Part shown: positions 10,999 to 21,234 of the stretch, piece by piece
Numbering within the stretch: the first letter of the stretch is position 1
Layout of the letters: every line of letters begins with the position of its first letter
Assembly (NCBI GenBank): GCA_010356995.1
Contig: ML996688.1
Location: 1,524,579 to 1,588,578, forward strand
Direction: 5' to 3'
Source of the DNA: Trichodelitschia bisporula
Lineage: Eukaryota; Ascomycota; Dothideomycetes; Phaeotrichales; Phaeotrichaceae
Length of the DNA: 64,000 bases
The notes under the pieces: generated by a model
Told to the model about the DNA's origin: nothing
Seen by the model: the letters and a program-made list of their open reading frames with translations, nothing else
The model's database searches: none
Made by a program: the position numbers and the translations under genes

Positions 10999-13213
10999 AT
11001 GCGGTCGACCATATTCCGCAACATGAACCCCCTCAAGCTCCTCCCCATTCGGACAAACGTGCCATATGAGCGTTTACCTGGCTACGAGAGCAATAATGGC
11101 TCGCCTTTCAGCGCCGTCTCCCTCAAGAAGTACCGCTGGCGCTCACCCAGTCCTGGCGCTGAGCGCTTTCCTGCACTGGTGCGCATGTCGCTCTCGCGCC
11201 TAATCATGCTTGCTGTCACAGCCTTCCTTTGCGTCGGACTTGTGGCTGTCGGTGGCTATCGCGGTCACCAAAGAATGAAGCACAAGCCTGCCCCGGTGCG
11301 GGAGGCCTACCCATGGGAGTCATTTACTCGGTATGAACCTACCCCTCTCCTACTGACGCAACGATGATCATTGTGCTGACACATGTCCTCATAGCCTCGA
11401 TGGCTTCTACAACGGCGTAGGCACCCTCGTGCCCAAGTCAGAGTGGACGCCCGAGCAGCACCATCTGCGCGAAAACATCACCGTTGCCGACAAGGGCCCG
11501 CGCAAGCCCACGTCCGCACCTCCTCTCGATCCGATTGCCTTCGACCCTTACGCCGAGTACAAATCCGACAAGTACTTGCAGGACCACCATCCCGTACACG
11601 AGTGCTTCCTCGATGCCAACGACCGCGTACGCACTCCCGACGTGTATGCTTACCCCGGCTTGCCGCAGAACTCCTCTGAAGCCTCTTTCGGCTCCTATGA
11701 CGTCCTTGGTATCCGCGACGATGTCTGCTGGGAGCGCTTTGGCCGCTTCGGTCCGTACGGCTACGGCTACGACCGTGAGGAAGGCGGTCTGGGCCTTGCG
11801 GAAAAATCGGAGAAGGTTGGCAGCGGCAAGGTTAGGAAGCAGCAGCCCAAGGTCGACTACCGCAAGATCAACTGGGGTGAGGTCCAGCGCCGGTGTGTCG
11901 CCAAGAACAAGGATCGCTTCGATCAGAACAAGACGGTGGCTGCGGGCGAGAAGGCGGAGAAGGGCCTAAAGAAGCGTGTGGCTCGCCAGGCGTATATCCT
12001 GCGTGCATACACGGGTTACAAGTACGACGACCACCAGCTGCTCACCATGCGCGCTATGATTACCGAGTTGTCGCTTAAGACCGGTGGCGAGTACGACGTC
12101 CATTTGCTCGTGCAGGTGCGCGACGACAGCATCCCCATCTGGACCGACAAGGAAATCTACCGCAAGACGCTCGAAGAGTCTGTCCCCGAGGAGTTCTGGG
12201 GTATCGCCACGCTTTGGTCTGAGGGTCTGATGCGCCTCTACTACCCGGCTCCTTTCCCGGACAACTTCGATAACCCGTCGGGCCAGCCTATCCATGGCGT
12301 CTACCGCGGCGCCCATTTCCCGCTCTTCTGGTTCGCGCAGCAGCATCCCGAGTACGAACACTACTGGAACTGGGAGATGGATCTGCGCTACACGGGCCAC
12401 TACTACGAGTTCAACAAGCACATCACCGAGTGGGCCAAGAACCAGCCGCGCAAGGGCATCTGGGAGCGGAGCGCGCGCTACTACATGCCGGAGCTGCACG
12501 GCTCGTGGGCCGATTTCCAGAAGCTGGTCGAGCAGGAGACGTACCAAGACCCGGATGGCCCGGTCTGGGGCCCGGTCAAGTTCCCCAACAGCGGGATGCT
12601 GCCGTCTCCGAATGCAACAAAGCCACCAACCACCTATCTCGAGGATAACTACGAGTGGGGCGTGGGCGAGGACGCCGATCTGATCACCTTCAACCCGCTC
12701 TTCGACCCCGCCAAGACGAACTGGGTGTTCCGCGACGACGTCGACGGTTTCTCCCGCCAGCACCCGATCCCGCCAAGGCGTGTCGCCATCATCACGGTGT
12801 CGCGGCTGTCGAAGCGGCTGCTCGACCTTGCACACAAGGAGACGTACAAGATGCGCCACACCATGTTCCCAGAGATGTGGCCGCCGACCATTGCGCTGCA
12901 CCACGGACTCAAGGCGGTGTACGTGCCGCACCCGGTGTACTTCGACCGTCTCTGGCCCCTCGAGTACATGGACCAGATCTTCAACAAGCCCGAAAAGCCG
13001 ACGGAAAGTGTGTTTGGCTGGGGCGAACACAACCAGCTCGGCTCGAGCTTCTATTATAACTCGGGCTTTGCGGGCGCGTTGTGGAGGCGCTGGTTCGGTT
13101 ACAGGGAGAATAAGGAGGGTGGGAGCTGGGTTGAACTTACGACCACGGGACGGCTTTGCTTGAGATCGACGCTGTTGCATCCGATTAAGTTTGAGCGGGG
13201 ACCGACGGAGTAG
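10999..13213 (+). CDS. DUF3405-family type II membrane protein
   Basis: Exons 10999-11330 and 11395-13213 (64-nt intron, GTATGA...ATAG), giving 716 aa. A short cytosolic N-terminus is followed by one hydrophobic segment at about 66-87 and a large lumenal domain. The motifs in the second half (YDVHLLVQVRDD, GVYRGAHFPLFWFAQQHPEYEHYWNWEMDLRYTG in part, HITEWAKNQPRKG, EDADLITFNPLFDP, FRDDVDGF, SSFYYNSGFAGALWRRW) are those I associate with the fungal DUF3405 family. The topology and the D-x-D-like stretches suggest a Golgi glycosyltransferase-like enzyme, but no biochemical role is established to my knowledge. A long antisense frame at 11966-13240 is a shadow of this gene. Confidence 0.85.
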
Positions 13214-14085
13214 TGGTTGGGGAATGGGTTTCTTGTGCATATTTCGGTCGGTCTTTGCGATGGCTTGCGGTGCTCAAAAGCGTGCGTCTTTGTGTCTTTT
13301 CACTGGGGGTGTATTGGGGTTGGGGCGATGGGTGGGTTGTTGTTTTTTTTTTTTTTTTTCGGGGCGTGTGGCTAGAGTTTTCATGGTTTTAAAGGGTTGT
13401 GCGCACGGAGGCCGAGATCGAGATGGAAGTTGAGCTTTCTCCTCACAACGCTCGCTCTCTCGCTTCGCTCGCTGCGGAATACATACTACATCGGGGGGAG
13501 CACGACGCTTTATTTTCGCAGCTTGTTTGGCGGAAGGGAGGCGTGGGAGCTGCATTCTGTTGTAAAACATTGGGATGGCGTTTTCTGTTCGATTGAAGGC
13601 AGGGGAGGAGTTTGTTTTTGCTGCGCACTACAGCTACTGCCTGATGTCGCTGCTCCTGCTGCCGCCGCTGCGCCGTTCATCTTGCGGGCTCGCTGCGAGC
13701 TTAATTACGATTCATGGGCGGGATGGGGGATGGTACGGTAATGCGAGGCTGGCTGGCGGTGGGGATGGGCTGGTAATAGGATAGATAGATGTATGATGTC
13801 TGTTCGCGATATGCTGTGCGGTGATTGCTGGGGAGTGATGGTGATTTATCGAGGCGGATTACGCTCATAAAGAGGACATAGCGGATTCGGCCCTCTCTCT
13901 CTCTGCCATCCCGACGTCTATCAAAGTCTCTCTCCTCGAGCCTCAGCCGAGGAGGTCCATGATTATCCAAAGAGTTACTATCCAGCTCCACACGAACACG
14001 GTTGATATTCAATAGACGTCTCGATTGTATTCTCGTTCAGCTCTATCCACACGTCGTTGATCGTCCGCAGGACGAACACCCACTC
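13214..14085. other. Convergent 3' region
   Basis: Tail-to-tail spacer between the DUF3405 gene and the SET gene. It holds a run of 17 T at 13343-13359 and no supported gene. Confidence 0.5.
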
Positions 14086-15375
14086 TCACTTCCTCGCCTC
14101 AGCAACACATCTCGCACAAGCACACTCGAACCCCCAAAACTGCTTCAACCGCTCCCTCCTCTCCTCGACCCGTAACCCCTTCTCATCGCCCCCAAGATAA
14201 CTGATACATAGCTCCTCTCCCTCCCCCACGCCCCGCCCCTCATCCTTAACCCAAAACTCCCACCCCCTCCCCACCCTCCTCTTCCCCACATTCGGCGCAC
14301 AGCTATGATTGAAATAACTCGCCTCAGGCCACACCCCATACCCAAGGTACTCGTCCCCTCCGCCACCAGCATCATACACGCCCTTCTCCCCCTCTCCAAA
14401 TCCCGAGCCAACATCCCGCACCCCAAACGCATTCCAGTTCTCCACCCCGGCGAGCCTCCTCAGCAGCCCCGGATCCACAGCTCCTACCACTTCCCAGGGC
14501 AAAACGACCAGCAAAGCTCCCACCCCCGCCGCCCAGGCATGCATCTCCCCCTCCGTTCGCCACGGCACCGCTTCACCCACCAGTCTTTCCAAAGCCGCAT
14601 CCCACGCCGCTCCTTCCCGTGCCCGGTTCAGTACGCTGTTCAGCATGAACCGCAGCACGTCAGGGTCCGGCGAAGTTGTTGGGTTGAGGGCTTGGGCGAG
14701 GGTGTTGCGCGGGGGCGCGGCTTCGGGTAGCGTCCGGAGCACCGCGTAGTCCCGCTGCCACTTTTCGGCCCGAGCCCGCGCACGCAGAATATGCGTCCGC
14801 CGTGCGTCGAGCGTACTGGTTAGGTCATCGGCCTGCTCAACCGTCGGGCGCGGGCCCGTGGGTTGTGACTCCGGCTCCGGGGCGCGGCGGGCGGCTCGCG
14901 CGAGGAACGTGTCTACGGCCGCCATGGAGGCGAGGGCGAGGTCCTTGCCTCTCGGACCCTTGACCTCCTCTTCCTCCCCGAGACCAGTCCAACTCTCCTC
15001 CCAGGCAGCGCGACATGCCTCGGTGCAGAACACCCCGGGTGGGTGTGGGCGGACGGGCCAGATGCGGCCGAGGTCGTAGGCGAGACACCAGGCGCAGACT
15101 TCGCGGCGGTGGGCGCGGAGGATGGTGGATGCGAGCAGGGAGGAGGTGGATAGGAGGGGGGTTGAGGGGGGGAGGGGGGCGGTAGTGAAGACGCCTGTTC
15201 CTGAGTGGGGGGTGGGGAGGAGGGTGTAGGGTTTTAATGGGAGATAGATGGAGAGCGAGGAGAGGTCGAGTGTGGCGGCCTTTGCTTGGAGGGTTGGCGA
15301 GGGGAAGGTTGAAGTCGAGGTTGAGGTTGGGGTTGAAGTGGAGGGAGTCGGCTGGTCGGAGAAGAGGTCGGTCAT
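14086..15375 (-). CDS. SET-domain protein with MYND-like zinc finger (Set6/SMYD-like)
   Basis: Single exon, 429 aa from the ATG at 15375; the open frame extends upstream to 15663, but that part is translated repeat sequence and is not used. After a Ser/Thr-rich N-terminus, the split SET domain starts around GTGVFTTAPLPPST and is interrupted by a short cysteine finger (CAWCLAYDL...VFCTEACRAAW). The SET core returns with YFNHSCAPN (AdoMet/substrate-binding NHSC motif), GEELCISYL, and a post-SET FECACARC cluster. This order is typical of SMYD/Set5/Set6-like lysine methyltransferases. The substrate (histone or not) cannot be told from sequence. The start was chosen because the following residues begin the family-like region and the ATG lies after the repeats. 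Confidence 0.8.
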   Translation of the reverse strand: MTDLFSDQPTPSTSTPTSTSTSTFPSPTLQAKAATLDLSSLSIYLPLKPYTLLPTPHSGTGVFTTAPLPPSTPLLSTSSLLASTILRAHRREVCAWCLAYDLGRIWPVRPHPPGVFCTEACRAAWEESWTGLGEEEEVKGPRGKDLALASMAAVDTFLARAARRAPEPESQPTGPRPTVEQADDLTSTLDARRTHILRARARAEKWQRDYAVLRTLPEAAPPRNTLAQALNPTTSPDPDVLRFMLNSVLNRAREGAAWDAALERLVGEAVPWRTEGEMHAWAAGVGALLVVLPWEVVGAVDPGLLRRLAGVENWNAFGVRDVGSGFGEGEKGVYDAGGGGDEYLGYGVWPEASYFNHSCAPNVGKRRVGRGWEFWVKDEGRGVGEGEELCISYLGGDEKGLRVEERRERLKQFWGFECACARCVAEARK

Positions 15376-15437
15376 GGTGGAGGTTCCTCGAGGGAATGGG
15401 GATGAGCGCTGTGAGTGTGGAGTATGCGTTGGCGATG

Positions 15438-15625
15438 CTGTGTCTGCGGCAGTGCGTCCTTGAGGTCCGTTCACGAGGCGGATAGGTGCGTGAACGCCTG
15501 GTTCTTCTGTTACACTGGATCCACGCAGTACGTCCTTGGTACCTGTTGACGATATTGATAGGTGCCTTGAGCGCGAAGTCGTTGACCGTAACGCTGTATC
15601 CACGGCAGTACGTTGGTACGTCCTC
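15438..15625. repeat. About 78-bp imperfect tandem repeat upstream of the SET gene
   Basis: Units begin near 15438, 15515 and 15594 with CTG(T/G)(A/G)TC(C/T)... and share GGCAGTRCGT and GATAGGTGC elements. The period is 77 then 79 bp, and the third unit is partial. It lies 60-250 bp upstream of the chosen SET start codon. Confidence 0.65.
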
Positions 15626-15750
15626 AATTCCCGTTCCCTAGGCTTGAGCCGCGCTGAATCCAACCCAGCCTCGCGTAGCCCAAATGCAGAAACGATCTGC
15701 CAAAACCACGTTTTTTTAGCTCCCTCTCCAGATCCAACCCAAAAAAATTC

Positions 15751-15997
15751 CTAGTCTCTTCTCCTCTCCATCGCCCGTCCAGATTGAAATAATAATACCA
15801 AAGCCATGGCGCCCACGATTCGTACCTGTAAAAGGAGTAAGAATAAGTTGAAGAAGTGAAATGTAGCTCACTTCCCGCTCTTGTATCTCTAAAAATTCGC
15901 CCCATACATCCGTAATAGCGCTAGCAAACGCATGGTACACCGCCCAGTCCCAACGCCGCTGCGCCGGTGCCGGTCTGGCCGGCTGCATATCGGACAA
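15751..15997 (-). CDS. Possible small protein with hydrophobic C-terminus (66 aa)
   Basis: Candidate exons 15997-15872 and 15825-15751, joined by a 46-nt phase-0 intron with GTGAGC donor and a pyrimidine-rich TTTTACAG acceptor. The product starts MSDMQPARPAPAQRRWDW, carries an amphipathic middle (FLEIQERE) and ends with a short hydrophobic stretch (IVGAMALVLLF) and a basic tail, as in tail-anchored or small mitochondrial membrane subunits. I do not recognise it. The support is only the clean intron and frame continuity, so a chance ORF remains possible. Confidence 0.3.
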
Positions 15998-16247
15998 GCG
16001 AGGCGAGACCTATGGTGCATCCGAGCGAGCCCGAAGGGGAAATGCACGGTGCGGGAAGCGCGCGTGTGATTGGGCGGCGTTTACGGCGGCTCAGGCACGT
16101 CGGGGGGTCCTGACGCGAGCCACGTGCGACGCCACGGTGCCACAGCGCGAACTTCACTTCCACGATCTTACAACTTCCCCGCCAAATCTTTGAACTTCAC
16201 CACCAACACTCTCTACCGTACGACCACCACCCGCCAGACAACCCCCA

Positions 16248-17141
16248 ATGCCGCCAACAAAACGCAAAAAGTCTCTCGCCTCCGGCCGCCCCCCCACCGC
16301 GCGCCCCGTCTCCTCTTCCCTCCCGTCGAAAGTTACGCGACGCATCATCCGCACGCACCACACGCTGCAAAAGGCCCACGCCGCCGCGCTCTCCGCAGGA
16401 GACACCGCTACCGCTTCCACACTTGCGGCGCAAATTGTGGCGCAGGGCGGATTACCTGCGTATCAGCGCGCGAGTACGGTTGGGCAGACGGCGAGCCGCG
16501 GCGGGGACTCGTCGAGGGTGTTGGTTCAGTGGGTGGGGGATATGGGTGTGAAGAAGGAGGGTGAGGGGAAGTACAGGTTGTTGGAGGTCGGGTGCCTGGC
16601 GGTGGATAACGCGTGCGCCAGGAGCGGGGTGTTCGAGGTGGAGAGGATTGATTTACGGAGTCAGCATCCGCTGATCAAGGAGGAGGATTTTATGGAGAGG
16701 CCGCTGCCGCGGGGCGAGGGGGGGGAGGGGAGGTTTCATGTTGTGAGCTTGAGTTTGGTGGTTAATTATGTGCCGGAGGGTGGGGGGAGGGGGGAGATGT
16801 TGAGGAGGGTTAGGGAGTTTCTTGTGCGGGGGCGGGATGGGGATGGGAAGGAGAAGGAGAAGGGCAAGGAGGACGGCGTAGAAAGAGAGAACCCGTTTCC
16901 GGCGCTCTTTCTGGTGCTTCCTGCGCCTTGTGTGACGAATTCGAGGTATCTGGATCAGGAAAGGCTGGAGGGGATTATGAACAGTTTGGGGTTTGTCAAG
17001 ATCCGTGAGAAGGTGTCGGCGAAGCTGGTGTACTACCTATGGAGGCTTGATGGGACTGCGGATCCGAAGCCAATCGCCTTTCCAAAGGTGGAAGTTAATC
17101 CGGGGAAGAAGAGAAATAATTTTGCTATTGTTCTGCGCTGA
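16248..17141 (+). CDS. BMT2: 25S rRNA adenine-N1 methyltransferase Bmt2
   Basis: Intronless, 297 aa. A basic N-terminus (MPPTKRKKSLASGRPP, probable nucleolar signal) precedes the Bmt2 signature: GLPAYQRASTVGQ, then an AdoMet-dependent methyltransferase fold with LLEVGCLAVDNAC (motif I region), FEVERIDLRSQHPLI, and FHVVSLSLVVNYVPEGGGRGEML. The C-terminus (LGFVKIREKVSAKLVYYLWR) matches the end of the fold. Yeast Bmt2 makes m1A at position 2142 of 25S rRNA in the nucleolus. The identification rests on the conserved YQxAS-GQ and LSLVVNYVP blocks. A glycine/lysine-rich insertion near residues 195-210 looks low-complexity. Confidence 0.9.
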   Translation: MPPTKRKKSLASGRPPTARPVSSSLPSKVTRRIIRTHHTLQKAHAAALSAGDTATASTLAAQIVAQGGLPAYQRASTVGQTASRGGDSSRVLVQWVGDMGVKKEGEGKYRLLEVGCLAVDNACARSGVFEVERIDLRSQHPLIKEEDFMERPLPRGEGGEGRFHVVSLSLVVNYVPEGGGRGEMLRRVREFLVRGRDGDGKEKEKGKEDGVERENPFPALFLVLPAPCVTNSRYLDQERLEGIMNSLGFVKIREKVSAKLVYYLWRLDGTADPKPIAFPKVEVNPGKKRNNFAIVLR

Positions 17142-17551
17142 AGCATGGGAACTGGTGACACCCGAGTGGAGTAGAGCGTCACTGGATGGGGGATATCGGG
17201 AAGGCATCGCGACCGAGGACATGCTCAGCAGGTAAGCTCAAGGATAACGCTATCGGACCCGCCGCTGACTGTCTGTAGAGTTTGCAAGTCCTACGAAGCC
17301 GAGAGATCGAGCATGACGATGTCCAGGCCGGTTAGCGACGATATTCGAATGACATCGGATCCAGTTGTGCCAGTGGAGGACATGGCGATCCATTTCTAGA
17401 GAGGACAGCCTTCCTCCTCAGCGACGTCCAGCAAGAACGAGGATCTATATCGAATCAAGATACCACGCTTCTCAGCATCTCCTCATCATCCAGAACACTA
17501 TGATATTACCATTATCGCATCCAGCGCGAAGATCTAACCCCCCTATACACC
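17142..17551. other. Convergent spacer
   Basis: Tail-to-tail region between BMT2 and the PLC-like gene. No gene is seen. Confidence 0.4.
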
Positions 17552-18528
17552 TCAAACCCCATTCATCGCCCTCACCGCCGCCGCCGGGTCTCCAACACCC
17601 ACAAAATCCACCAACATCACAGTGGGCTTATTCCCCCACTGCCTGTTGCACACATCCGCCTGGCCACCCACACTCCCCGCCCCCGCCGCCGCATTCGTCT
17701 TCGGCGCATTCTGCCGGTCCGGCACCAGCACATTCAAATTCCCCACATTCACAACCTGCTTGTCCAAAAAGTGGTTCACGATGTACATGCTCTGCTTCCC
17801 GTCACCCTGCGCTTTGTTCGCCCGGTCCATGGGGCAGGTGCTAAAGCTGGCGTCGGTGCTGTCGAAGGGCGTTTCGAAGAAGTTGTTGAATTCGTCGAGG
17901 ATGAAGGGGACTTTGGATTCGTCGGCGCCGTAGTCTGGTCTTGCGTCAGTTTTGGAGGGAAGGGGGGAGGAGGGGACGTACCGAGATACAGCACCACCCG
18001 CTTCTTCGTATCGATCATCTCCCCCAAACTCGGCCAATCCCCCTTCGCAAGCGGGCGCGGACTACTCTTCGGCACAAAAAGGTATCCATCCAACCCCACA
18101 CTCTTAATCACATCCGCAAACTTCCCCACATCAACCCGATCCCCATTCGTAAGCAGCACGCTCACCACCTCCCGCGGATTCGCATCCACCCAGCTCCTCA
18201 CCGCCTTCAAGTAATCCGCCACCGCGCCCCCATCTTCCAACAGACAACTCGTGTGGCACATCCGGAGTGCATTATTCCACCAGTGCGTCTGGGAGGTGAG
18301 GAACCGGGCGCCGGCATTGAGTTGGTCCCCGACGGACAGGATTTGGTTTTGTGCCGGGAGGGGGCCGATGAAGGCGCTGTCGTGTGCGCCGAGGTAGGTT
18401 ACGCTGCTGTAGGAGCGTGAACAGAGCGATGGTGAGCCGTTGCAGCTGGATGGTGTAGAGGCGGGGGTGGATACGGTGGGCGGGAAGAGGGTGGGGAGGA
18501 GGGCGGGGAGGAAGGAGGGGAGTTTCAT
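17552..18528 (-). CDS. Secreted PLC-X-like phosphodiesterase (PI-PLC superfamily)
   Basis: Exons 18528-17982 and 17934-17552 (47-nt intron, GTACGT...CCAG), giving 309 aa. A hydrophobic N-terminus (MKLPSFLPALLPTLF) is a likely signal peptide. The X-domain begins YLGAHDSAF (His49 is the probable general base) and continues with DQLNAGARFLTSQTHWW, MCHTSCLLEDGG, WVDANPREVVSVLL, VVLYLDYGADESKVPFILDEF, and a late RAMNGV tail. The order matches fungal PLC-like phosphodiesterases of the TIM-barrel superfamily. These often lack the Ca-binding residues of eukaryotic PI-PLC, and their substrates are largely unknown. Choosing the CCAG acceptor rather than the AAG six bases earlier restores LDYGAD in frame. 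Confidence 0.88.
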
Positions 18529-20105
18529 GGCTGGTGGGAGGGGAGCTCAAAGGCACCGCCAAAGGAATGTAGACGGAAGATGTAAGTCGGAAAGGACGGT
18601 AAATAGAACAGGATATTAGATCCGCGCGCGCCCGCGCCCGGAGGCGGTATATCTATATGCACACACGTACATCCTCTTACTCGGGCCCCCTATAAAACGG
18701 TCTCGAAGCGAAACACATCCAATCCCAACGCCCTCGCGTGTCGTTTCAGTAGCTATAAAATCCAATAGGGCCCGCCTGCTGCGCCCTGGATCCTCGTGCC
18801 AGGCTGGCCCGATTGGGTCGGCCCGCGTGGGGCGTGTCATTGGCCGGGTGACCAAATAAGCTTGTTCCGCGGGAGAGATCTTAGTGGTCGGATGACAGAT
18901 CTGAGTGGTGGGAAGGGGGGATCGCGCGGCTCGCCCTTTGTTCTGGCGTTGTCTGGGCCCCGGCGCGCGGTTCCAGTGGCGCGTGAGCCGCAACCTGGGG
19001 TTGAGAGGACTGGGTGGCCGAAGTCTCATCTTGGGCAGATTGGGCTGCGGAGACCTACCGTCGTCGCCACATGATAGTGGGCGAGTCGCTGTTTCGTCTT
19101 GGGATGTTTGGAAATGGTTGGAGTTTGAGGGGCACGGTACTTTTGCATAGCCGCTTGATTGGGCGCGCGCTATGGTTCGTTTGGCGTATTGGAGTGCGGC
19201 TGGAGTTTTCGAGTCCGAGTGTCAGTGAGGCTGAAGCAGTTCGATCGAGATGCTATGGCTTGCCGTCCAGGGGTCGGCTGGAAAAGTGGCTGCCATTCTG
19301 TCCAGGCGGCGCTGCGGGTGGGAGCAGCCATGACTTTCTTTGGGTGGCGCTTGGTCTCGACTCCACGATCCCAACCGCAAGTCGACGCGAGCAGAGAATC
19401 ACGAAAGACTCGGTAAGATAGACGAAGGGATATGGACGACGTCGTTTAGCACCTGACCGAGTGCTTCATACGATCCGTACACCCATACCACACCCCTTTT
19501 TCAAGATATCTCAGTTTCCTGCGATGAAGATCTGAGAGAGGGGAGTCTACGTCACGCAGCGATGCAGAATCAACGTCAGGCTGTCACCAAATCCATCCTG
19601 TACGACAGCTATGATACCGATCTCCACAGTCCATCGTAAGGCACACGCAGCCCGTCAACCACTTGAAATATCCAAGTTCGCGGTGTTGCCGACCTGCCGG
19701 GTGCCGATACCTGGATGGGCTCGTTCCATCCGGTCGCAATACTCCAGCGTAGCGATATCATCATCATTTCACGCAGCTTTTCTCAATTTTACCGATACTT
19801 GGAATGGTCTCGGCATGACCAATAGGCAAGGCGTCGCTCGCAAGGCCAGATACGTGTCCGTCTCCGTGGGGTGTGGGCAATTTGCTCGCGCGATCGTTGC
19901 ATCTGCATTTCCCCGCAACGCTTTGATCTGTCGACAATCCCATGTGGCCAGAGGTCGTGCCGTTAGTCTCATACAGCACTCCTGCCCTGTGTTTAATCTG
20001 AACTTGGAAAGCTGCTCATGCTGCAGGCGAGGAGACAGTCACACTTCTTCCCGGCTTGTTCGTTCTGATGCCATTTGCGTATTCGTACAAATCCCGCACC
20101 CTGTT
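18529..20105. other. Intergenic region without a supported gene
   Basis: Upstream of the PLC-like gene and downstream of uL5m. Only short frames with no recognisable motif were found. Confidence 0.45.
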
Positions 20106-21234
20106 CTAATTGACCAGCTTGCCATAAAACGGCAACCCAATGCTCGACAGCAGCAACCGTGCCTCCTTATCATTCTTCGCCGTCGTATGCACCGTAATAT
20201 GCATCCCAGGAATCATTTTCGGCGGGTACCTGCAAACACATTAGCCCCGTCCCAACCACCCCCATCCTCCCCAAAAACTCACATATCATAATTAACCTCC
20301 ACCTCCGGAAACAACGCCACCCCCTCCGCCCCAATCCCAAACGAAATATTCCCCGTACTATCCCCACTACTCCCCTTCAACCCCCTCCACTCCTTAATCC
20401 GCGGCAGCACTATCTCCACCACCTTCGCCAGAAAGTTATGCATATCCTCGCCCCTAAGATCCGCGGTCACGCTTACGTACCGCCCCGCCTTGAGGCCCCA
20501 TTGCAAGATACTATTTCGCGCGCGGTGTGTCTCGGCCCGTACGTTGGTCACCGCCTGCACCACCATCCCCGCAACATGCAGATACGCGCTGTCCTTTATC
20601 GCCTCCGACGCCATCGTGTGCACCGTCACCCGCTCTATCTTCGGCACGTTCCGAAATGTAATCGGCGCGTGCAGCGGGAGCAACACTGCGTTTCCCTTCG
20701 GTGCGCGCAACGGCCGCCCCGCGAAGTACGGCGACTCGCCTTCCCAGCTTCGCAACCGCTGGCCTACGGGCCCGCGTTGCTGGCCAAGGGGTACGTGGGT
20801 GTATGTTTGGGCGAGCATGTCGGGTGCAATGGTGCTGGTGTATGTTTGCGCGAGGCGCGGGAGGGAGAAGGGGCCGGGGACGAAGAGACGGGAGGACGGG
20901 TCTGAGGGGGGGGGAGGTTGGTGCGGGTGGAGGGGGCCGCGGTAGAATTTGGGGGAGCGGAAGCGGTATCTGGGATGTTAGATGGGAAGTTGATGGGGGA
21001 GGATGGCGGGACGGACCTGCTGGCGGGCAGCTGCTTGGGCCGCGCGCGCGATTGTCCCACGGGATTGAATTCTGAGGCGTCGCGGGGGGGAGGAGTGAAG
21101 GAGGTCGGCTCGAGGTCGGCGTCGTCGGCGGCGGCGGAGCTGTATGTGCGGTTTGAGGGGGAGGGGCGGAGACAGCTTGTGCAGGTTGAGCGGGCGAGGC
21201 GCCGGAGCGCGGTGGGCGCTTCGCGGAGGGCCAT
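20106..21234 (-). CDS. Mitochondrial large-subunit ribosomal protein uL5m
   Basis: Three exons: 21234-21017, 20969-20283 and 20229-20106, giving 342 aa. The N-terminus (ALREAPTALRRLARSTC, basic, no acids for about 20 residues after the start glutamate) is a plausible mitochondrial presequence, followed by a Pro/Ser-rich linker. The ribosomal L5 core runs from FRNVPKIERVTVHTM through ALTNVRAE-like (VTNVRAETHRARNSI), GRYVSVTADLRGEDMHNFLAKVVEIVLPRIKEW in part, and ISFGIGAEGVALFPEVEVNYDM, to the third-exon YPPKMIPGMHITVHTTAKNDKEA. This matches yeast Mrpl7. Intron 1 uses the less usual donor GTCCGT and intron 2 GTGAGT. The protein binds the central protuberance of the mitoribosome large subunit. 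Confidence 0.93.

Noticed and set aside
11966-13240. 424-codon minus-strand frame opposite the DUF3405 gene
   Set aside because: Antisense shadow; no recognised motifs, and the sense frame shows conserved family blocks.
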